In this document: piece after piece, positions 21,351 to 32,973 of the stretch
How the letters are laid out: each line of letters begins with the position of its first letter
How positions within the stretch are numbered: position 1 is the first letter of the stretch
DNA from: Bathymodiolus brooksi
Lineage: Eukaryota; Mollusca; Bivalvia; Mytilida; Modiolidae
DNA length: 64,000 nt
Direction of reading: 5' to 3'
Assembly (NCBI GenBank): GCA_963680875.1
Contig: OY804575.1
Span: 101,611,505 to 101,675,504 of the forward strand
Position numbers and translations under genes: made by a program
Notes under the pieces: generated by a model
The model's input: the letters and a program-made list of their open reading frames with translations, nothing else
Databases searched by the model: none
Told to the model about the DNA's origin: nothing

Positions 21351-23158
21351 CTGGCAATTTCAGATTTCGAACAAATCCCATCCGATTGGCAAAATGGTAT
21401 TATTAAACCGATTCATAAATCAGGTTCGTTATTTGAGTTGGATAATTACAGGGGGATAACATTGTCGTCTAATGTATACAAGGTTTTCCCCAAGGTGATT
21501 GAAGAGAAAATCGTGTCTTATCTGGAGGATAACAATATTCTGGGCGAATCACAGGGAGCTTTTAGAAAAAAATAGGAGACTCAAGGACAATGTCTTTACT
21601 CTACAGGGTATCTGTTCTCTACAAACAAAGAAGAAAAAGAATACCTATCTCGCCTTTCTTGACTTGTCGAAAGCTTTCGACAGAGTGTGGAGGGAAGGTC
21701 TTTTTTTTTTTTTTATCTCTTATGGTAAATGGTATCCAAGGTAAATGTTGGCGCTTGTTATGGTCCCTTTATAAGGAAGTCAACAACCGTGTCCTTTTCG
21801 GTAATTACGAATCGGACTGGTTTAGTCAGGATTATGGTGTAAAACAGGGATGTGTATTGTCCCCAACATTGTTTTCTATTCTCATGAATGATCTTGTTAG
21901 TATGTTAGATAAAGCGGGTGTTGGTGTCCAAGTTTCAAACCAATTAATCAATTCGCTGCTCTTTGTCGATGATATAACTTGGATTGCCAACTCAGAGCAT
22001 GCAAGAGCTTAATACAATATTAGACATTAAGTCAAAGTTCGCAGATAAGTGGAACTTAAAATTTAACGACACTAAATCTAAGGTAATGGTAGTCGGCAAA
22101 CGGATTGACAGAGAAAAAGTATGGAAATTAGGTGATAACTGTATCCACGAAAAAAACGAATATAAATATCTGGGAGTATATGTAACAAGAACTCTGAAAA
22201 CTAACTATCATGTCCAAACGTATATCAAAGATAATATGGATAACAAAATTAATGTCATGTCCCGTATTCTTGCTGAACACGGCAATTTTAATCGTGTTGA
22301 GTTCGGAGACGCGTTATGGAATTCAGTTCTCCGACCTTTAATTTCACATTGTTATGGAGCTTGGCTTACATCCTCTAAAGTAAACGAAGATTTGTTAAGT
22401 AGCATACAATTTCGAGCGGCGAAGATCATAATGAAAACAAAGGTGAATATGTCTAAAGCGGCTCTTCTTATCGAGCTTGGGTGGGAGCCTATCAAGGATT
22501 TTTTGAATAGACAGAGAGCCTCATATTTTTCTTATATAAATAACTTACCAAATAAAAGACTCTGCAAGATAGTTTTTGATGAGATGCACGCTTTTTCCGC
22601 TCATACTCGGGACTACTTACCTGCTTTGAAAACCGTAATTGAATCAGTAGGACTTTAACAAAGAAAGGTTTAATGCTTTTATGGGTCAGTTCTCCTTCAC
22701 AAAACTAAGAAAAGAAATCATGAGTAAAAGTTCTCTTCGTGAATATATTACATTCTATAGACACAAAGGGAAGCAACCCTATCTCGAAGATATGAGAGAT
22801 TTTGAGGGATCTAGACTTAAACTTCTTTGTCGAACCAATTCGCTGTGCTTAAATAATTTGTTAAACACAATGAGTTTAAAAAACAGTAACAAATGCTCTC
22901 TATGTGACTGTAATGTAGTAGAAGATGTATGTCATTTCCTCTTGTTATGTCCTGCATTAGAAAAAGTAAGAAGGCCTCTTTTAAATGATATCTCGTTTAA
23001 CACTGTGGAACTCGATTTTGTGGACCTACCTAATTATATAAAAATTAAATTGTTGATTGGAGATTGTGGTTTTTATATAAATGAAATTGAAGGCATGTAT
23101 TTAGATGTAATTGGAAGAAATCTTTTAAAGAAGCTATACCATGAAAAAATATAATTTT
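21351..23158 (+). pseudogene. Non-LTR reverse transcriptase, 5'-truncated and broken
   Basis: Frames 21351-22012, 21984-22658 and 22681-23154 together show an RT. LDNYRGITLSSN (RT block 1-2), LDLSKAFDRVW (block 3), GVKQGCVLSPTLFS (block 4) and LFVDDITW, a variant of the usual ADD box, come first. The thumb, and near the C-terminus a CSLCDCNVVEDVCHFLLLCP cysteine-histidine motif, follow. Poly-A and poly-T slippage near 21565 and 21700 and a deletion near 22658 break it. There is no endonuclease region, so the insertion is 5'-truncated. The clade is uncertain. The part from 22179 on recurs at 45823-46857, where the C-terminal frame is longer. Confidence 0.8.
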
Positions 23159-23545
23159 AGCACAATCAAATGTTTTATGACTTAACTCGTTGTTTCTTTT
23201 TTCTATTATTTTTTTTATAGATATCACTTGTTTTATTCATCATGTATGTTTGTATTCAACTATTGTATGTATTTTACTTTAAGACATGTTTTATACATTA
23301 TGTAGATTTTTGTAGTTTTATGTAAATGATGACTTTTTATGTATTGCCAATTTAATAGTATACTTATATTGAAATACTAATTTCACATTATGAACATTTT
23401 ATTCTACATATTTTCGCTTTTATACTATGTGTCATTTGTAAATATAACTTTGTATCTAATGGACGCAGCCACTATTACCGCGGTAGTGGTTGCCCCCGTT
23501 GTAAAGGGGTAGATTTCCAAATAATATATATATATATATATACAT
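23159..23545 (+). other. LINE 3' UTR with terminal hairpins and (TA)n tail
   Basis: AT-rich 3' untranslated sequence ends with two small dyads. One is CCACTATTACCGCGGTAGTG, closed by a final G, near 23468-23489. The other pairs CCCC and GGGG around GTTGTAAA near 23493-23510. A (TA)n run follows. Terminal hairpins of this kind can serve as recognition sites for LINE RTs. The same end occurs at 47140-47210. Confidence 0.6.
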
Positions 23546-23565
23546 GTATATTAAAACACATAATA

Positions 23566-23700
23566 TGACAACACAAAAAACTAAAAATATGAGCGACACG
23601 GACCCCACCAAAAATACCGGGGTGACCTCAGGTGCTCGCGAAGGGTAAGCAGTTCCTGCTTCTTATAAGACACCCACCGTGTTACTCATATATAACAATC
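23566..23700 (-). repeat. Dispersed repeat end (GGTGCTCGCGAAGGG type)
   Basis: Related to the 4632-4862 family. It contains an AAAAACTAAAAATA segment and an AGGTGCTCGCGAAGGGTAAG end. It recurs at 47391-47525 in the duplicate. There is no coding capacity. Confidence 0.5.
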
Positions 23701-23721
23701 AAGTCAAAGTAAGGATGACAG

Positions 23722-25112
23722 CGGCGTATCCAGAATAATGGAGAAGTATAGGCACAAGCTGTTTCGGCAATGGGGCCTGGGGGTCAGCGGATCCAGGACA
23801 GAGCCGTGGAAGCGGCTTCCATGGGTGCGAAGCCACCCCCCGGAAGCTCATGGGATTACAACAGATAGGGCGGCATTTTAGATAATTTTGGAAGTGCTTT
23901 TAACAACATGAAATTCAGATTATTTTGACAATACCATGCACTATGCGGACATACTAGAACTTCTACGCCATCAACTACCCAGACAGATCTCTCGTGGACG
24001 GACAGATGGCCACGTTACTTTATAACCTTCAAAACTTTAATGCAGAGAGGGATAACAAAATACATGTATGATAGAGGTTACTTTCTGAACTTTTATTCAT
24101 CATGAATTATTCTTGTTTTTCACTTGTTTATGAAAAGCCAAGGCGCCGATTTCTTCTGCTAACAAAGTCATCAATAATCATATCCAAATTGACTTGCACA
24201 TGTCTGTGAATGCATAAGCATAAGTGACAGAGTCGTTCATAGTCGACCTTAAGTAGGTATTCACGCGTCGCATTGCACTGAAAGATCTCTCGTTTGTTGC
24301 CGATGACACCGGCATTCTCAGCAAGATACTGATGATGATGTATATAGCCGGGTATAAGTCACGGTTTGTTGCATGTAGAGTGTCCAGTAGTCTCTCTGGC
24401 TTATCATCTACAAGAGCCCACCTGATTTTCAAACACTCAACCTCATCCACAAGATATACTTTCCTTGGTAAATCTGACTGATAAGCATTGAACAATCTAC
24501 TAGTATCATTTATTTCAGGTGTCAGGTTTAGAAGATTTGAAGGGTTTAGATAAGATGCCAAAAAAACGCTCGTCGTTGCTTACTACTCGCTGTTATATCT
24601 CTTACACTAAATGATCCAAGAAGGCAAGGTATATGGATATTCTCCAGTCAGATGGGTTGTCTACAGAATAATTCGCTCTGTTTCTTTGACGTACGACTAC
24701 GCGGGGTCTACTTGCTTCCATTTCAAATTCTGATGCTACTTCGCATGCTTTATCAAACAAAGCTTCCCAAACATGAACATTGTTCCTTTCATCGGCCAAT
24801 CTCCGAATTACAATTTTGGCTTCTGTCATAGCTTCTAGAAGATCGATGTCATGTAAATTAAAGTTACTGGTGAACTGAGAATATGTTCTGCAACTACAAG
24901 TAAGATATTGAATTCAAATTTCAAAATAACATTCAAATAAAGAGCGGTTTTCTCGTCATGGTCGGTCTTCAGAGTTTCAAGAGATGAAACAACAACAGAG
25001 ATAGCGGTTCAAAATGTATAGAGTGCATCAGTGGAACATTGATTAATAAAAAAAATACCAATTTGTCAAATTTATGTATAGGCACGTGCCTACTTGAGCC
25101 TAGAGTAGCTAC
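23722..25112 (-). mobile_element. Degraded hAT transposon, copy 1
   Basis: Possible imperfect ends are CAGCGGCGTATCCAG on the left and GTAGCTACACCCTG on the right, i.e. CAGGGTGTAGC inverted. Between them lies a minus-strand hAT transposase pseudogene. GC-rich CCCCCGGAAGCTCATGG sequence inside the left end resembles the hAT-like insertions near 5090 and 40800. Copy 2 (47563-48353) has lost about 600 bp of the left side. Confidence 0.6.
24178..24829 (-). pseudogene. hAT transposase C-terminal region (ZMYM1-like)
   Basis: Two minus-strand frames, 24829-24602 and 24561-24178, represent the second half of a hAT-superfamily transposase. The first contains RQRNRANYSVDNPSDW followed by YLAFLDHL. The second ends in the hAT dimerisation domain: LYPAIYIIISILLRMPVSSA, then ATNERSFSAMRRVNTYLRST. 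Such proteins cut and paste CAG-ended DNA transposons. A frameshift at about 24561-24602 separates them. The N-terminal zinc finger and most of the catalytic core are not found, so it is inactive. Animal proteins annotated ZMYM1-like or 52-kDa repressor-like have the same layout. Confidence 0.75.
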
Positions 25113-26170
25113 ACCCTGGATGTTGATTTTAAAACTTTATGAAGAAACCATTTATCTACGTTTTTTATTTATAAGACCATGACATAATTAATGTTGTGCT
25201 TTTTGCTTTGCAATACATTTTACCTATGTTAAAAATGCAATTATTCACTTCAGAAACGAATTGTGTAGTTGTAACTTTCTCATGCTATCCTTCAAACACT
25301 GAAACATTGGTTACTATCCGATTGTTATCACTTTATGTCCGTCGCCTGTATACTTTCAAAATTTCGATCATCTTCTGGCCAATTTGAACCAAACCTTACA
25401 GTAATGACATTTTGAAAGATATCTAAGTAAATCCTTATTCGTTTTGATCAGACAAAAACATGGCCTCCACATCAAATTCTTGTTTGTGATTGGCTGACAG
25501 CTTGTCTGAGCCTGAACGTTTTACCTTTTTACCAAGGTTCGTGATATTTGACATATTAGTGCTTCGTGTTAAGGCGATGTGTCATATATTATCATGAACA
25601 ACCTATGACGTTGACCTGTCTTCAAGGTCGCATTGTTCAAAATTACACAATCACTTGAGTAAGTATAATTTGCTTTCAATATTGTTATGCATGTAGGACC
25701 CATATATGAACATATTGGATGATCTCTATCATGAGAAAGAATTCAATTCCTTGAGTGAGTGATTGTTGTTTAGCGCCAAATGGACACTTTTTCAGCTATA
25801 TCATGGATCAAGTTACATTCAGGTCAAGTGAACTATTGTCATCACTTTGCGTCCGACGTCACATTTCGTCTGTAAACTTTCACATTTTAATCTTCTTCTC
25901 TGAAACCATTTGGACTACTAGAACCAAACTTGGTAGGAATGTATATTGGATGGTCCTCTATATATTTAAGCGGTTTTTTTCTTCTAAATAGGTGTCCCTC
26001 TGTATTCCGAACATCTGCGGTACTGTCCAGTCCAGAAAATATATTGTCTTCTCTATAGACTCATGTATATTATCACCACCAAATAACCAATAACACCACA
26101 GAATCTAACTCATGTACCTTCTACTACTGTTATTTATAACTAAATAAATAAAAACACAAACACAAACTTA
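25113..26170. repeat. Bivalve dispersed repeats, non-coding
   Basis: Non-coding. From about 25750 to 25960 there is a minus-strand SINE-tail relative (GAGTGAGTGATTGTTG followed by TAGCGCCAAATGG), then a repeat with GAAACCATTTGGACTACTAG. Most of this block recurs at 48354-49195. The copies diverge from 25990 (49200 in copy 2). No gene was found. Confidence 0.5.
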
Positions 26171-26878
26171 AGTTTGTCGACTAGCTCGCTGCTTGAGTAT
26201 TTTTTCTGAGCCGCCGATTTTTATTATTTCCAGAACCAAAAATACATCACAATTGTAATATGCACAATCATAATTATATCATAATTAAATTATATTTCAT
26301 AATACGTGTACATATCAGATACAACCGAAACATCTAAAATATACAACCCCCAAATGCCCCGTGGCCGCCCAGGAAAAACCACTTTGTGGAAACCTGTGTC
26401 CTTTTGTCTATGCCATCGGAACGAAAGTATAGGACCTCACTAGTGGGGATGACTTTGGTGCCAAACATTCCTACGTCCAGTCTACAATACTAAAACGAGC
26501 AAGACAATCAATTCCCGTTAACGTGCCACGGAAATTATTGATTCTTGTAAAATTCACCTCTGAAAACCACACGACAAAATTTGCTGACAGGTAAGTCAGT
26601 GAACCGTGTTAGATGTCAATCACCGCATATATCGATAGTTTTACCTTAAATGATTACCACCGGTATTGATTGAATTTAACAAGGTTTGACACTTGTTAAT
26701 TAAACAATTATATATATCAAACATTAAAAAGAGTTGTAAACATGATTACAATGTATTAAAAACAATACAGTTATATTTGACAGCATCTTTAATCCCTATG
26801 TGTAATTAATCTGAAGCATGTTTTTATACTTATAATTTCAAACAGTTTTGTAAAAACAAAAAATATAAAAGATATAGG

Positions 26879-27078
26879 GTTAGAGGTTAGGGTTATGGTG
26901 TTTAACGCCACTTTCAACAATATTTCAGTTATATCATGGCAGTCGGTTTTATTGGTGGTAGAAGCCGGAGAGTACCTGGGTAAAACCACCGATCTGGCGC
27001 AAGTCACTGATAAACTCACATAATAGTTGTATCGAGTACACCCAACTAAGCGGGATTCGAACTACTGGTTACATTGGA
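26879..27078 (-). mobile_element. tRNA-derived SINE (TTTAACGCCACTTTCAAC family), full copy
   Basis: Minus-strand SINE. The B-box region reads GTTCGAATCCCGC in reverse complement (near 27050). The body includes CCGGAGAGTACCTGGG and TTTATTGGTGG, and the tail end reads GTGTTTAACGCCACTTTC. Other copies: 30481-30625, 38388-38475, 42236-42350 (plus strand), 50573-50778, 57685-57775 and 62545-62700. RNA polymerase III transcription from the A/B boxes is expected for intact members. Confidence 0.7.
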
Positions 27079-27086
27079 AGTTGTAA

Positions 27087-27360
27087 GGGACCGACCATTT
27101 AACTTGCAAAGGTATGGTTTTTTGTTTCGTTTAGAATTTTTTTTTCGGCCAACACCAGTTAGAATATCTATTTTTTTTTGTCTCGCAAAGCACGAATTTT
27201 TTTTCCAGAATTCAACATTAAGTTATACGACAAAAGCTTTGAATCAGATTTTTTTTTCCCCTCCACCAAAATCAGAATTTTTTTTTCAGCAACATTGGGA
27301 ATCAGAATATTTTTTTATAACAAAACCATAACCCCCCCTTCAAGTTAAATGGTCGCTCCC
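27087..27360. mobile_element. PIF/Harbinger-like MITE with empty paralogous site
   Basis: A 274-bp element has near-perfect 20-bp TIRs (GGGACCGACCATTTAACTTG at the left; the inverse with two differences at the right) and TAA target duplications at 27084-27086 and 27361-27363. The interior is T-rich with runs of eight to nine T. The paralogous position 50778-50780 in duplication copy 2 holds one TAA and no element. A 3-bp TAA duplication with GGG tips fits PIF/Harbinger MITEs. Confidence 0.85.
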
Positions 27361-27639
27361 TAAATCCAACTACCATACGATCATGGCCACTTTTCAATAG
27401 TATGCCGGTTGACATCGTGTGTTTATACAAGTACAGAGAACGATACTGGGATAATTTTTAAAAATTCTGCATCAGTCAATTACAATTAGGACAGGTATTT
27501 TTGTTGCTTGATAGAAATGATGGATAAGTAATCATGACACACAAAAAGATGTACGTCAAACATAACTGAAGATATCATCTGATAACCATTTATTTCTGCT
27601 CTACCAATGAAGGTACTATTTGCTACTATCACCAGGTTT

Positions 27640-27815
27640 GTTACTAAAGCAACACAACAGGTGCCACTAGTGGAGCAGTAACTGCTTAACCTTCTGGAGC
27701 ACCTGAGTTCATCCCTGGTTTTTAGTGGGGTTTTTTAGTTTTCTGTTTAGTGTTTTGTAGATCATTGTTTGTCCTTTTGTTCTTTTTCATTTAAGCCATT
27801 GTGTTGTCTGTCCTT
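27640..27815 (+). repeat. Dispersed bivalve repeat flanking the 35-bp array
   Basis: Contains GTGCCACTAGTGGAGCAG, CTTCTGGAGCACC and GTTTTGTAGATCATTG. Same family as 4632-4862 and 32500-32690 in opposite orientation. It runs directly into the 35-bp array, whose unit is part of this repeat. Confidence 0.65.
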
Positions 27816-28272
27816 TGATTTATAGATTCTGATTACCCCTTTGGTATCTATGATTTATAGATTCTGATTACACCTTTGGTATCTATGATTTACAGATTCT
27901 GATTACACCTTTGGTATCTATGATTTACAGATTCTGATTACACCTTTGGTATCTATGATTTACAGATTCTGATTACACCTTTGGTATCTATGATTTACAG
28001 ATTCTGATTACACCTTTGGTATCTATGATTTACAGATTCTGATTACACCTTTGGTATCTATGATTTACAGATTCTGATTACACCTTTGGTATCTATGATT
28101 TACAGATTCTGATTACCCCTTTGGTATCTATGATTTACAGATTCTGATTACACCTTTGGTATCTATGATTTACAGATTCTGATTACACCTTTGGTATCTA
28201 TGATTTACAGATTCTGATTACACCTTTGGTATCTATGATTTACAGATTCTAATTACCTCCCTTTGGTATCTT
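27816..28272 (+). repeat. 35-bp minisatellite, copy 1, ~13 units
   Basis: The unit GATTTACAGATTCTGATTAC followed by ACCTTTGGTATCTAT is repeated about 13 times with almost no variation (occasional CCCC for CACC). The first units read GATTTATAG and the last contains TACCTCCC. The same array at 51239-53618 has about 68 units. Confidence 0.95.
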
Positions 28273-28835
28273 CAAACTTTTCTTGAACATTTTTACAGCA
28301 ATATAAAATATAAACAACAACATGATGATATTCTTTTTTATTAAAAATAAAATAAAACAAAACAATGATCACTATGTATATATATATATATATATATACA
28401 ATATAAGAATATCTTTAAAAAAAACTATATATATATTTTTTTTTTTTTTACAAAATCACCTCTTTTGTAAACCAAATAATGAATAAAAATATGCAGTAAT
28501 TTAATTTTGATAATTACATTGTAAAGGACAAGAACATATAATTCTGATATATTTCCATTATTTGTGTAACAGTTTTAATATCATTTCTCAGCTACAGGCT
28601 GAAAGCTCTCTGTATGTAGCTGTTCATTGAGAAATAGGAAAAATTAACTAACAATTGATGTATCCATCCACTCAGACAAATTATCCTGATTCTGAGCCAA
28701 CCAGTCTCAATTTCTCTTAATCTTTAATGCTGCCTAGTATGAGGTGTTAACTAAAGAAAATGGATATTATGCAATGATATGCAATTAATTTTTCAGCATA
28801 ATTATCTCAATGCTTAATAGGATTATAGTTGTGGT
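28273..28835. other. AT-rich non-coding sequence
   Basis: Contains (TA)n near 28376-28398 and a long T run. It matches 53619-54075 plus 57541-57690, with the LINE/SINE insertion of copy 2 missing here. No gene. Confidence 0.5.
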
Positions 28836-29060
28836 GTTCAAAATGGAGACCGGTAGAAATTTTTCGATGTCAGGAATCAATTCGGGACATCATAATCTAC
28901 CCACATATGAAATTTCGTTGAAATCGGACAATGTTGAATTTGTGCGGTGTTGTGGTGGCCATTTTGAAAATGGCAACCGGATTAAATTTTTCGATGTCAG
29001 GAATCAATTCGGGACATCATAATCTACTCACATATAAAATTTTGATGATATCGGACAATG
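28836..29060 (+). repeat. ~125-bp tandem repeat, two copies
   Basis: The unit contains GTGGCCATTTTGAAAATGGC, TTTTTCGATGTCA and AATCAATTCGGGACATCATA. There are two copies here and three in the duplicate (57990-58400). Sequences of this type are abundant in bivalve intergenic DNA. Confidence 0.7.
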
Positions 29061-29099
29061 TTGAATTTTTACCGCCCATTTTTTTATGCCGTGTTTTGG

Positions 29100-29850
29100 C
29101 AGCCATTTTTGAAAACGCAGAATTGCTCCTCTAATGGTGGTGACCTATCACTATGTCAAATTTTATGTCTCTATCATTATCCATTTAGAAGTTATCAACA
29201 TTAATGTATGAAATTTCAACTTTCCCATAGGATTCTATAGGTTTTTGAACCCCTCAAAATATGACTTTGACCCCCTTTACCACAAAGCTGAAAACATTAC
29301 GACCATCTAGAAACATATATCTATAACTCCACCAAGTTTCATGAAATTCTGTCCAGTAGTTCCTGAGATCTGCCGTGGACAAGTTCATGTGCCACGGAAA
29401 GAAAGAAAGAGGAGCTCACTAAGATATACCCCCTGCTCCCAACATTTGTCCAACCTATTTCCATAACCAAAACATTACTGATTGTTCCGACCAAAAATGA
29501 AAGGGACCCTCCTCTCTTCACCGGTAAGCTGCTGATAAAATTTCAAAACATTCTGAGAAACACTACTCAAGTTATCATACGACATAGGGTAAAAATACTA
29601 TTTTCCATCATATCAAGTCCAATAACTCTGGAACGGCAAAAGTGAAAATCTTCAAAAATGAAAGGGATCACCCTCTCTTCACCAGTAAACAGCTGATAAA
29701 ATTTTAAAAGATTCTAAGAAACACAACTCAAGTTATCGTACGACATAGGATTTGTCTACAGACGGACGGATGGAGGGACATGGTGAAACCAGTATACTCC
29801 TCCCCACAACGAACTTTGTTGTGGGGGGTATAATTAGTGGTTTTACACCT
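29100..29850 (+). repeat. Bivalve repeat with ~162-bp units, two copies
   Basis: The units begin with AAATGAAAGGGA(C/T)C near 29491 and 29653 and contain ACACTACTCAAGTTATCATA- and ATAACTCTGGAACGGCAA-type sequence. They end in a GACGGACGGA tail and ACTCCTCCCCACAACG. The duplicate has five units (58921-59660). Non-coding. Confidence 0.7.
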
Positions 29851-30880
29851 ATAGTGTAACTACCAGACTTAATAGAGCAGAAAATCCAGGACATATATAA
29901 AGAACTGATCAGTGAAATGCCTGGCTTTTGGTATGTGTCCTGAAACCCTATCACTAAGTTGGGTCTGTTACACTCAGCCAGCACTCATCAAAAAACAAAT
30001 TACAAAAAAGAAAAGAAAAACAATTTACCAATACAGAAACAAGGTACATGTATTATAAAAAAAATATCAACATGGGCACTTTATATATTAAACATGAAAA
30101 CAACAATAATATTACGTGATATTTATTAATTAACCATAAAATATGTGTTTTTATCCTTGCGCTTCAAAAAGTTCAACATTTTAATAAATTCACAACAATA
30201 ACGGGTTTGAATTTTTTAGCATGAACAAAGATTTTTCAATGACTTTCTGGTTTCATTACATTTACACTTGAGATAAAACAATCTTTCGCTTCCTTTCCAT
30301 TTCGTCTCGTCAGACGACAATGACAGTGTGTTTCAATTTTATCGTTGTTCAATACATATGTAAAATCTAGAGAGAATCCGGAAAACCAATATTGGCTAGA
30401 TCAAAGTCGGCTAATATGACAATACGGCTATCTGTGTAAATATAACAGTACCGGTAGCTAATTAATAAATTAACATATTTAGGATTATAGTTCTAGTGTT
30501 TAACACCACTTTCAACAACATTTCAGTTATATCGTGGCAGTCAAGTTTTATTGGTGGATGAAACCTGAGTATCCCGGAAAAAACCCACAGATCTGCCACA
30601 AGTCATTCGACAAACTTTATCACATAAGGCTTATCAGACATATTTATATAATTGAAATTCCACATCAAAGTATAATAATAATACATATACATTCTGACAA
30701 ATAAAATGGCAAATTTTCTTGCATGAGGTTCAAGACAATATACCTTACCAAGCGTGTGGCCCAAACATTTTTGAACATATTTAAAATTAGATATTTGTAG
30801 GGTCTTTTTATAACTTTTATCATGCACTCCAGAAAAAAATAGATTCACAGGGGTTCAAAACCTGGATGAAAAGTCAAAGT
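29851..30880. other. Non-coding repeats including a SINE fragment
   Basis: Contains a minus-strand SINE of the family at 26879 (30481-30625). Otherwise AT-rich DNA matching 59750-59970 and 62105-62740 in the duplicate. The uninterrupted A run at 30056-30064 is the empty site of the 2.1-kb insertion found in copy 2. No gene. Confidence 0.55.
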
Positions 30881-30884
30881 TCAA

Positions 30885-32185
30885 CCGAAATCTCGACTTT
30901 AATAATAGTCATAGTTCAACCAAAATCTCAACATTAATAGTAATAGTTCAACCAAAATCTCAACATTAATAGTCATATTTCAACCAAAATCTCAACTTTA
31001 ATAGTCAAAGTGCAACGGAAATCTCAACTTTAATAGTCAATGTGCAACCAAAATCGCAACTTTAACAGTCATAGTGCAACAGAAATCTCAACATTAATAG
31101 TCAAAGTGCAATGGAAATCTCAACTTTAATAGTCATAGTTGAACCAAAATCTCAACTTTAATAGTCATAGTTCAACCAAAATCTCAACTTTAATACTCAT
31201 AGTTGAACCAAAATCACAACTTTAACATTCATAGTTCAACCAAAATCTCAACTTTGATAGTCATAGTTCAACCAAAATCTCAACTTTTAATAGTCATAGT
31301 TCAACCAAAATCTCAACTTTCATAGTCATAGTTCAACCAAAATCTCAACTTTAATACTCATAGTTGAACCAAAATCTCAACTTTAACAGCCGCAGTTCAA
31401 CCAAAATCACAACTTTAACATTCATAGTTCAACCAAAATCTCAACTTTGATAGTCATGGTTCAACCAAAATCTCAACTTTAATAGTCATGGTTCAACCAA
31501 AATCTCAACTTTGATAGTCATAGTTCAACCAAAATCTCAACTTTAATAGTCATAGTTCAACCAAAATCTCAACTTTAATACTCATAGTTGAACCAAAATC
31601 ACAACTTTAACATTCATAGTTCAACCAAAATCTCAACTTTGATAGTCATAGTTCAACCAAAATCTCAACTTTAATAGTCATAGTTCAACCAAAATCTCAA
31701 CTTTAATACTCATAGTTGAACCAAAATCTCAACTTTAACAGCCGTAGTTCAACCAAAATCACAACTTTAACATTCACAGTTCAACCAAAATCTCAACTTT
31801 GATAGTCATGGTTCAACCAAAATCTCAACTTTAACAGTCATAGTTCAACCAAAATCTCAACTTTAATAGTCATAGTTCAACCAAAATCTCAACTTTGACA
31901 GTCATAATCCAACCAAAATCGCAACTTTGACAGTCATAATCCAACCAAAATCTCAACTTTAACAGTCATTGTTCATCTAAAATCTCAACTTTAATAGTCA
32001 TAGTTCAACCAAAATCTCAACTTTAATAGTCATAGTTCAACCAAAATCTCAACTTTAACAGTCATAATCTCAACCAAAATCTCAACTTTAACAGTCATAG
32101 TTCAACCAAAATCTCAACTTTAATAGTCATAGTTCATCCAAAATCTCAACTTTAATAGTAATAGTTCAACTGAAATCTTGACGTA
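30885..32185 (+). repeat. 32-bp minisatellite, copy 1, ~40 units
   Basis: The unit TAGTCATAGTTCAACCAAAA plus TCTCAACTTTAA is repeated about 40 times with modest variation. Variants (TACTCATAGTTGAACC, ACATTCATAGTTC) recur in blocks, so groups of units were copied together. The duplicate array (62740-63085) has only about 11 units. Confidence 0.95.
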
Positions 32186-32499
32186 TAGACAATAGTCATT
32201 GCTGGTTTTCAAGAATATGCCTGCCTACGGGAATGTACTCTATACATGTAAATGATAAACAAAATAAAACGTCCAATGAGCTGACAAATACACAAATAGT
32301 GAATGCTCAATGTACATAATTTTCACACTCAAGTTTGGTTTAAACTGGAGTTCATTGATTTCTGACATATCAAAATTATGAAATGTAAATAAAGGATGAT
32401 AGACAAATGGCAAGAGCTCATTGTGATTTTTGCCACTGCAATACTGAAAATACATACAATGGTAACTATTCACCAATAGTAAGTACCTGGTAAATTTTA

Positions 32500-32690
32500 C
32501 CAGTAAGAAGAGTCTGAAGATACCAAATGGGTAATCAGAATCCATAAATCGAAGAACAGACAACACAATGGCCATAAGAAAAAGGACAAACAATGATCTA
32601 CAAAACACTACACAGAAAACAAAAGATCGAGCAACTAAAACCGGGCATCAACTCGGTGGTCTGTAAGGGAAAGCACTAGCGGCACCCGTA
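32500..32690 (-). repeat. Dispersed repeat holding the single-copy 35-bp unit
   Basis: In reverse complement it reads CGATTTATGGATTCTGATTA, then CCCATTTGGTATC. This is one unit of the 35-bp array in its unamplified setting, followed by the same GACAACACAATGGCC region seen at 4680. The counterpart in the duplicate is 63395-63610. Confidence 0.65.
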
Positions 32691-32973
32691 CAATGTAAAC
32701 CAATTTCCTCTTGACAGTTGTCTGTATAGAAAAATGTATGTCTAAAGACTGCAATCCCCTGATAAATACTGGCCTTTTTTACTTTCTCCCCTAAAGATGA
32801 CAATAAATATTTTTGATACTGACTTTACTAGGTATAAAATTATATGAGTCTTTTAAGGCGAGTTTTTAATATTTATTCTGATTACACGATAACATGTTTC
32901 AAACATGAGAAATGATCATTATTCCATAGACTTAAACACACAATATATTTGGTATATTAGGCCATCTAAAAAA

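Noticed and set aside
27816..28272. CRISPR-like regular repeats (also 30885-32185 and 51239-53618)
   Set aside because: Units are contiguous with no unique spacers and the DNA is eukaryotic. These are minisatellites.
32240..32608. 122-codon minus-strand frame (and 63139-63474)
   Set aside because: It lies in the dispersed repeat and its flank, is hydrophobic by composition, and is conserved only through the duplication.
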